8,034 nucleotides of DNA from JANRKG01 sp033763635 (GTDB taxonomy: Bacteria; Cyanobacteriota; Cyanobacteriia; GCF-001939115). The position numbers and the translations under genes were made by a program. Each line of letters begins with the position of its first letter. Position 1 is the stretch's first letter. Below are positions 6,364 through 8,034 of this stretch, one piece after another. The notes beneath the pieces are model-generated. The model saw only the letters and a program-made list of their open reading frames with translations. It was not told the origin of the DNA and searched no databases. The stretch is taken from the NCBI GenBank assembly GCA_033763635.1, contig JANRKG010000127.1, positions 1 through 8,034 of the forward strand. The letters are read 5' to 3'.

Positions 6364-7230
6364 CTAAACCATCATCAGATCCAACTCTGCTTCCTCATTC
6401 CGGACCTGGGGTTTCGTGGGATTGAGGTAGAAATCAGACAGCAAGGAGAACAGGTCGCGATCGGGGGAATCCTTGGGCACGACCCCTTCCGGTCTTGCCA
6501 GAATTTGATCGGCAATGTTCAGGTAGTAATCACAGACATAATTCAGGGATGGATCGCTCTCGGCCATCTCGAACAGAGTCTTTCCCTTCACTCGCGACAC
6601 CCGGATATCTTCAATCAAGGGCAGCACTTCTAGAACAGGCATGGGGACTGCTTCAATATATTTTTCGATCAGGTCTCGCTTGACCGTGCGGTTGCCAATT
6701 AATCCCGCTAAACGCAGGGGATGGGTGCGGGCTTTCTCCCGAACAGAGGCTGCAATGCGATTTGCCGCAAACAGGGCATCAAATCCGTTATCTGTCACGA
6801 TCAAACAGTAATCGGCATAGTTGAGGGGAGCCGCAAATCCGCCACAAACTACATCTCCCAACACATCGAACAAAATCACATCATACTCATCAAAGGCATT
6901 GAGTTCCTTTAAAAGTTTGACCGTTTCGCCGACGACATATCCCCCGCATCCTGCTCCCGCTGGCGGACCCCCCGCTTCCACGCAATCGACCCCACCATAG
7001 CCCTTGTAAATCACATCTTCGGGCCAGACATCTTCATAGTGGTAGTCTTTGGCTTGGAGCGTATCAATAATCGTGGGAATCAGAAAGCCAGTCAGCGTAA
7101 AGGTACTGTCATGCTTTGGATCGCAACCGATTTGCAAAACTTTCTTGCCACGACGAGCCAGGGCAACCGAGATGTTGCAACTTGTCGTTGATTTGCCAAT
7201 GCCACCTTTCCCATAAACTGCAAGTTTCAC
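6364..7230 (-). CDS. chlL: Light-independent protochlorophyllide reductase iron-sulfur ATP-binding protein
   Basis: ChlL is the NifH-like component of dark-operative protochlorophyllide reductase. As a homodimer it binds MgATP and one bridging [4Fe-4S] cluster, takes electrons from ferredoxin and passes them to ChlN-ChlB. The 288 residues match the family length. Visible features are the P-loop GKGGIGKST (7-15), CDPKHDST (36-43), cluster ligands C95 (PPAGAGCGGY) and C129 (DVVCGGF) spaced 34 apart as in BchL, and EVLPLIEDIRVSRVKGKTLF near the C-terminal third. The start is GTG (complement of 7228-7230), giving the family-typical MKLAVYGKGG, with a strong AGGAG (7239-7243) 8 nt upstream. It is the first gene of the operon; a long AT-rich leader lies upstream. 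NifH was ruled out by ChlL-type motifs and the chlN partner. Confidence 0.99.
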   Translation of the reverse strand: MKLAVYGKGGIGKSTTSCNISVALARRGKKVLQIGCDPKHDSTFTLTGFLIPTIIDTLQAKDYHYEDVWPEDVIYKGYGGVDCVEAGGPPAGAGCGGYVVGETVKLLKELNAFDEYDVILFDVLGDVVCGGFAAPLNYADYCLIVTDNGFDALFAANRIAASVREKARTHPLRLAGLIGNRTVKRDLIEKYIEAVPMPVLEVLPLIEDIRVSRVKGKTLFEMAESDPSLNYVCDYYLNIADQILARPEGVVPKDSPDRDLFSLLSDFYLNPTKPQVRNEEAELDLMMV

Positions 7231-7281
7231 GCCAGTCGCTCCTATCGGGTTATATCAAATGGGTCTCAGGATGAATCCGCA

Positions 7282-7293
7282 GGTTGGCCAACC
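7282..7293. promoter_or_regulatory. 12-bp perfect palindrome upstream of chlL
   Basis: GGTTGGCCAACC (7282-7293) is a perfect 12-bp palindrome, 51 nt upstream of the chlL GTG and within its probable 5' leader. A self-complementary site with no spacer suits a dimeric DNA-binding regulator. It does not match the NtcA pattern GTA-N8-TAC, and no regulator is assigned. Confidence 0.4.
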
Positions 7294-7392
7294 GAGAATG
7301 GGTTTCACGCTGTATGACAAGCATTATGGTCAACTTGCCCGGAAAAGAAAAGGGCTATCAGCAATAAATAGGATAGATAAAAGAATTAAAAA

Positions 7393-7417
7393 AGATTCTG
7401 AGATTCATCGAGAATCT
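7393..7417. repeat. Inverted and direct repeat overlapping the candidate chlL -10 box
   Basis: AGATTCT (7393-7399) and AGAATCT (7411-7417) are perfect reverse complements with an 11-nt spacer. A further AGATTC (7401-7406) inside makes a direct repeat with 8-nt period. The right arm overlaps the proposed -10 box at 7413-7418. It may be an operator or a leader hairpin. Confidence 0.4.
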
Positions 7418-7441
7418 AAAACGGACTAGATTAACTCTCAA
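7413..7441 (-). promoter_or_regulatory. Candidate sigma70-type promoter of the chl operon
   Basis: On the minus strand TTGAGA (complement of 7436-7441) is followed after exactly 17 nt by TAGATT (complement of 7413-7418). These match the -35 and -10 consensus at 5/6 and 4/6 positions. Transcription would start near 7406 and leave a leader of about 175 nt before chlL. A CATAAT box (complement of 7323-7328) is an alternative -10 without a good -35. Confidence 0.4.
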
Positions 7442-7452
7442 GCAATTTTTTG

Positions 7453-7470
7453 ATGTTTTTAATGTTTTTA
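7453..7470. repeat. Two tandem copies of ATGTTTTTA
   Basis: The 9-mer ATGTTTTTA occurs at 7453-7461 and again at 7462-7470, in an AT-rich block (about 7361-7515) upstream of the candidate chlL promoter. On the minus strand it gives phased A-tracts, which could bend DNA or act as an UP-like element. It may also be simple slippage in low-complexity DNA. Confidence 0.45.
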
Positions 7471-7501
7471 AGTTCTTACTTTTATAAAAAACAGAACAAT
7501 A

Positions 7502-7779
7502 AACAAAAATAAATTTCGCTTCCCATTCGATCGCCCTTCCCTCCCACACTTGCTTCAGGAACCCAATGCAGTCCTTTTCAGCCCGATCGCCCTCCCCAAT
7601 CCGTCCTTTCTTAGGGCAGAAACGGTCCCTCTAGGATTGCGATGGGGAAAATTCAGATTTTTTGATAAGAATTACAACAGTTCAGCGATCGAGCCGATGA
7701 AGAGGAGGGGCCGAGCGCAGAATCTTAGGCTGATCTCAATGCAGTAGGTAAGTTAGCTTATGAATAGGAAAAATCGCCA
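7502..7779. other. Non-coding stretch with nothing definite
   Basis: This part of the 661-nt gap between chlL and the right-edge gene holds CGATCG cores near 7529, 7585 and 7687 but no supported gene. The open frame at 7550-7747 on the plus strand starts with TTG, has no ribosome site and reads as an unstructured, non-family peptide. No tRNA, promoter pair or strong hairpin was seen. Confidence 0.6.
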
Positions 7780-7888
7780 CTAGTGTTCCGTCAGGAAAAT
7801 TTTGACGGGTCGAAGACCCGCAAAATTTAACCCCAATCATTAACCTGAATTTTGGCTACCCATCAATCATTGATTGACTGAACACTAG
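7780..7888. mobile_element. MITE-like non-autonomous element, 109 bp
   Basis: The ends CTAGTGTTC-C-GTCA (7780-7793) and TGAC-T-GAACACTAG (7875-7888) are inverted repeats of 14 bp with one mismatch. If the outer CTAG is a 4-bp target duplication, the element is 7784-7884. The interior has no coding capacity, a strong central hairpin (7797-7828) and a second symmetric stretch CAATCA-T-TGATTG (7864-7876); CAATCATT is repeated at 7834 and 7864. Terminal repeats, small size and intergenic position suit a MITE moved by a transposase coded elsewhere. The IS family is not determined. A single copy cannot prove mobility. Confidence 0.6.
7797..7828. terminator. Strong hairpin inside the MITE-like element, possible terminator
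   Basis: AAATTTTG (7797-7804) pairs with CAAAATTT (7821-7828), and CGGGTC (7806-7811) with GACCCG (7815-7820). The result is a 14-bp stem with one bulged A and a 3-nt loop. It lies about 65 nt after the stop of the right-edge gene on the minus strand. The U-rich 3' arm in the minus-strand RNA could help it end that gene's transcript, a role often taken by such elements. Confidence 0.5.
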
Positions 7889-7891
7889 CAA

Positions 7892-8034
7892 CTAACCGTA
7901 GCTTTGGTTTGCCAGCAAAGCTCCGTAGGGGGTTTCGTGCAAGTGAGCCTTATTGACCGAGCCAAAGAGCCGGAGTTTCTCTGCAATGACTTCCTGCATG
8001 GCCTCGATCGCCTCCCCTGCCACCTCTAACAAAT
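7892..8034 (-). CDS. C-terminal fragment of an unidentified protein
   Basis: An open frame enters from the right edge and ends at a TAG (complement of 7892-7894), giving 46 residues. About residues 1-23 look like an amphipathic helix (VAGEAIEAMQEVIAEKL); the tail is FGSVNKAHLHETPYGALL followed by ANQSYG. No membrane segment is present. I do not recognise the family. Coding is supported by the long-enough open frame, helical periodicity and codon use like the neighbours. It lies upstream of chlL on the same strand, but 661 nt and a hairpin separate them, so it is probably not in the chl operon. The MITE-like element ends only 3 nt beyond its stop codon. Confidence 0.7.
   Translation of the reverse strand, partial: LLEVAGEAIEAMQEVIAEKLRLFGSVNKAHLHETPYGALLANQSYG

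Noticed and set aside
6364..7230. Possible nitrogenase iron protein NifH
   Set aside because: The sequence has ChlL-type motifs and length and is followed by chlN, so it belongs to protochlorophyllide reductase, not nitrogenase.
7441..7500. Short T-rich repeats as a CRISPR-like or origin-like repeat
   Set aside because: There are only two 9-nt copies with no spacers and no DnaA-box cluster.
7358..7549. 63-codon minus-strand open frame upstream of chlL
   Set aside because: It is composed of AT-rich low-complexity DNA and covers the probable chlL promoter; no ribosome site or family is visible.
7550..7747. 65-codon plus-strand open frame
   Set aside because: It has a TTG start, no Shine-Dalgarno and no protein-like pattern.

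Overview
The window looks like cyanobacterial chromosome. It carries the dark-operative protochlorophyllide reductase genes chlL and chlN, a kinase of the typical cyanobacterial receptor type, a PilH-like regulator, and more than twenty CGATCG cores. The CGATCG core belongs to the HIP1 repeat GCGATCGC; one full copy lies at 2081-2088. The species cannot be named from this stretch; a filamentous Leptolyngbya-like lineage is only a guess.

Layout, left to right: (1) the N-terminus of a minus-strand, membrane-anchored protein (1-143, runs off the edge); (2) a single-domain PilH/CheY-like response regulator on the plus strand (404-769), closed by a hairpin (800-831) that also serves the converging gene; (3) a minus-strand pair made of a membrane-spanning Ser/Thr protein kinase (2213-4153) and, 46 nt downstream, a secreted protein of unknown function (844-2166); (4) a minus-strand chlorophyll operon read chlL (6364-7230), a small cyanobacterial ORF of probable DUF5331 type (5854-6273), then chlN (4360-5763), ended by a clear intrinsic terminator (4281-4317); (5) a 661-nt non-coding stretch upstream of chlL with a candidate promoter, several palindromes and a 109-bp MITE-like inverted-repeat element (7780-7888); (6) the C-terminal 46 codons of an unrecognised minus-strand gene (7892 to the edge).

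ChlL is the ATP-dependent reductase component that passes electrons to the ChlN-ChlB catalytic component, so chlorophyll can be made without light. chlB is not in the window. The two spacers of the chl operon are each 90 nt and each can fold into a long hairpin; the one before the DUF5331-like gene covers that gene's Shine-Dalgarno sequence. The kinase and the secreted protein probably share a transcript, which suggests an envelope-sensing module, but no direct evidence of function is visible.

No tRNA, rRNA, CRISPR array, intact transposase or plasmid function was seen. The least explained items are the secreted protein of the kinase pair, the hairpins in the chl operon spacers, and the MITE-like element.
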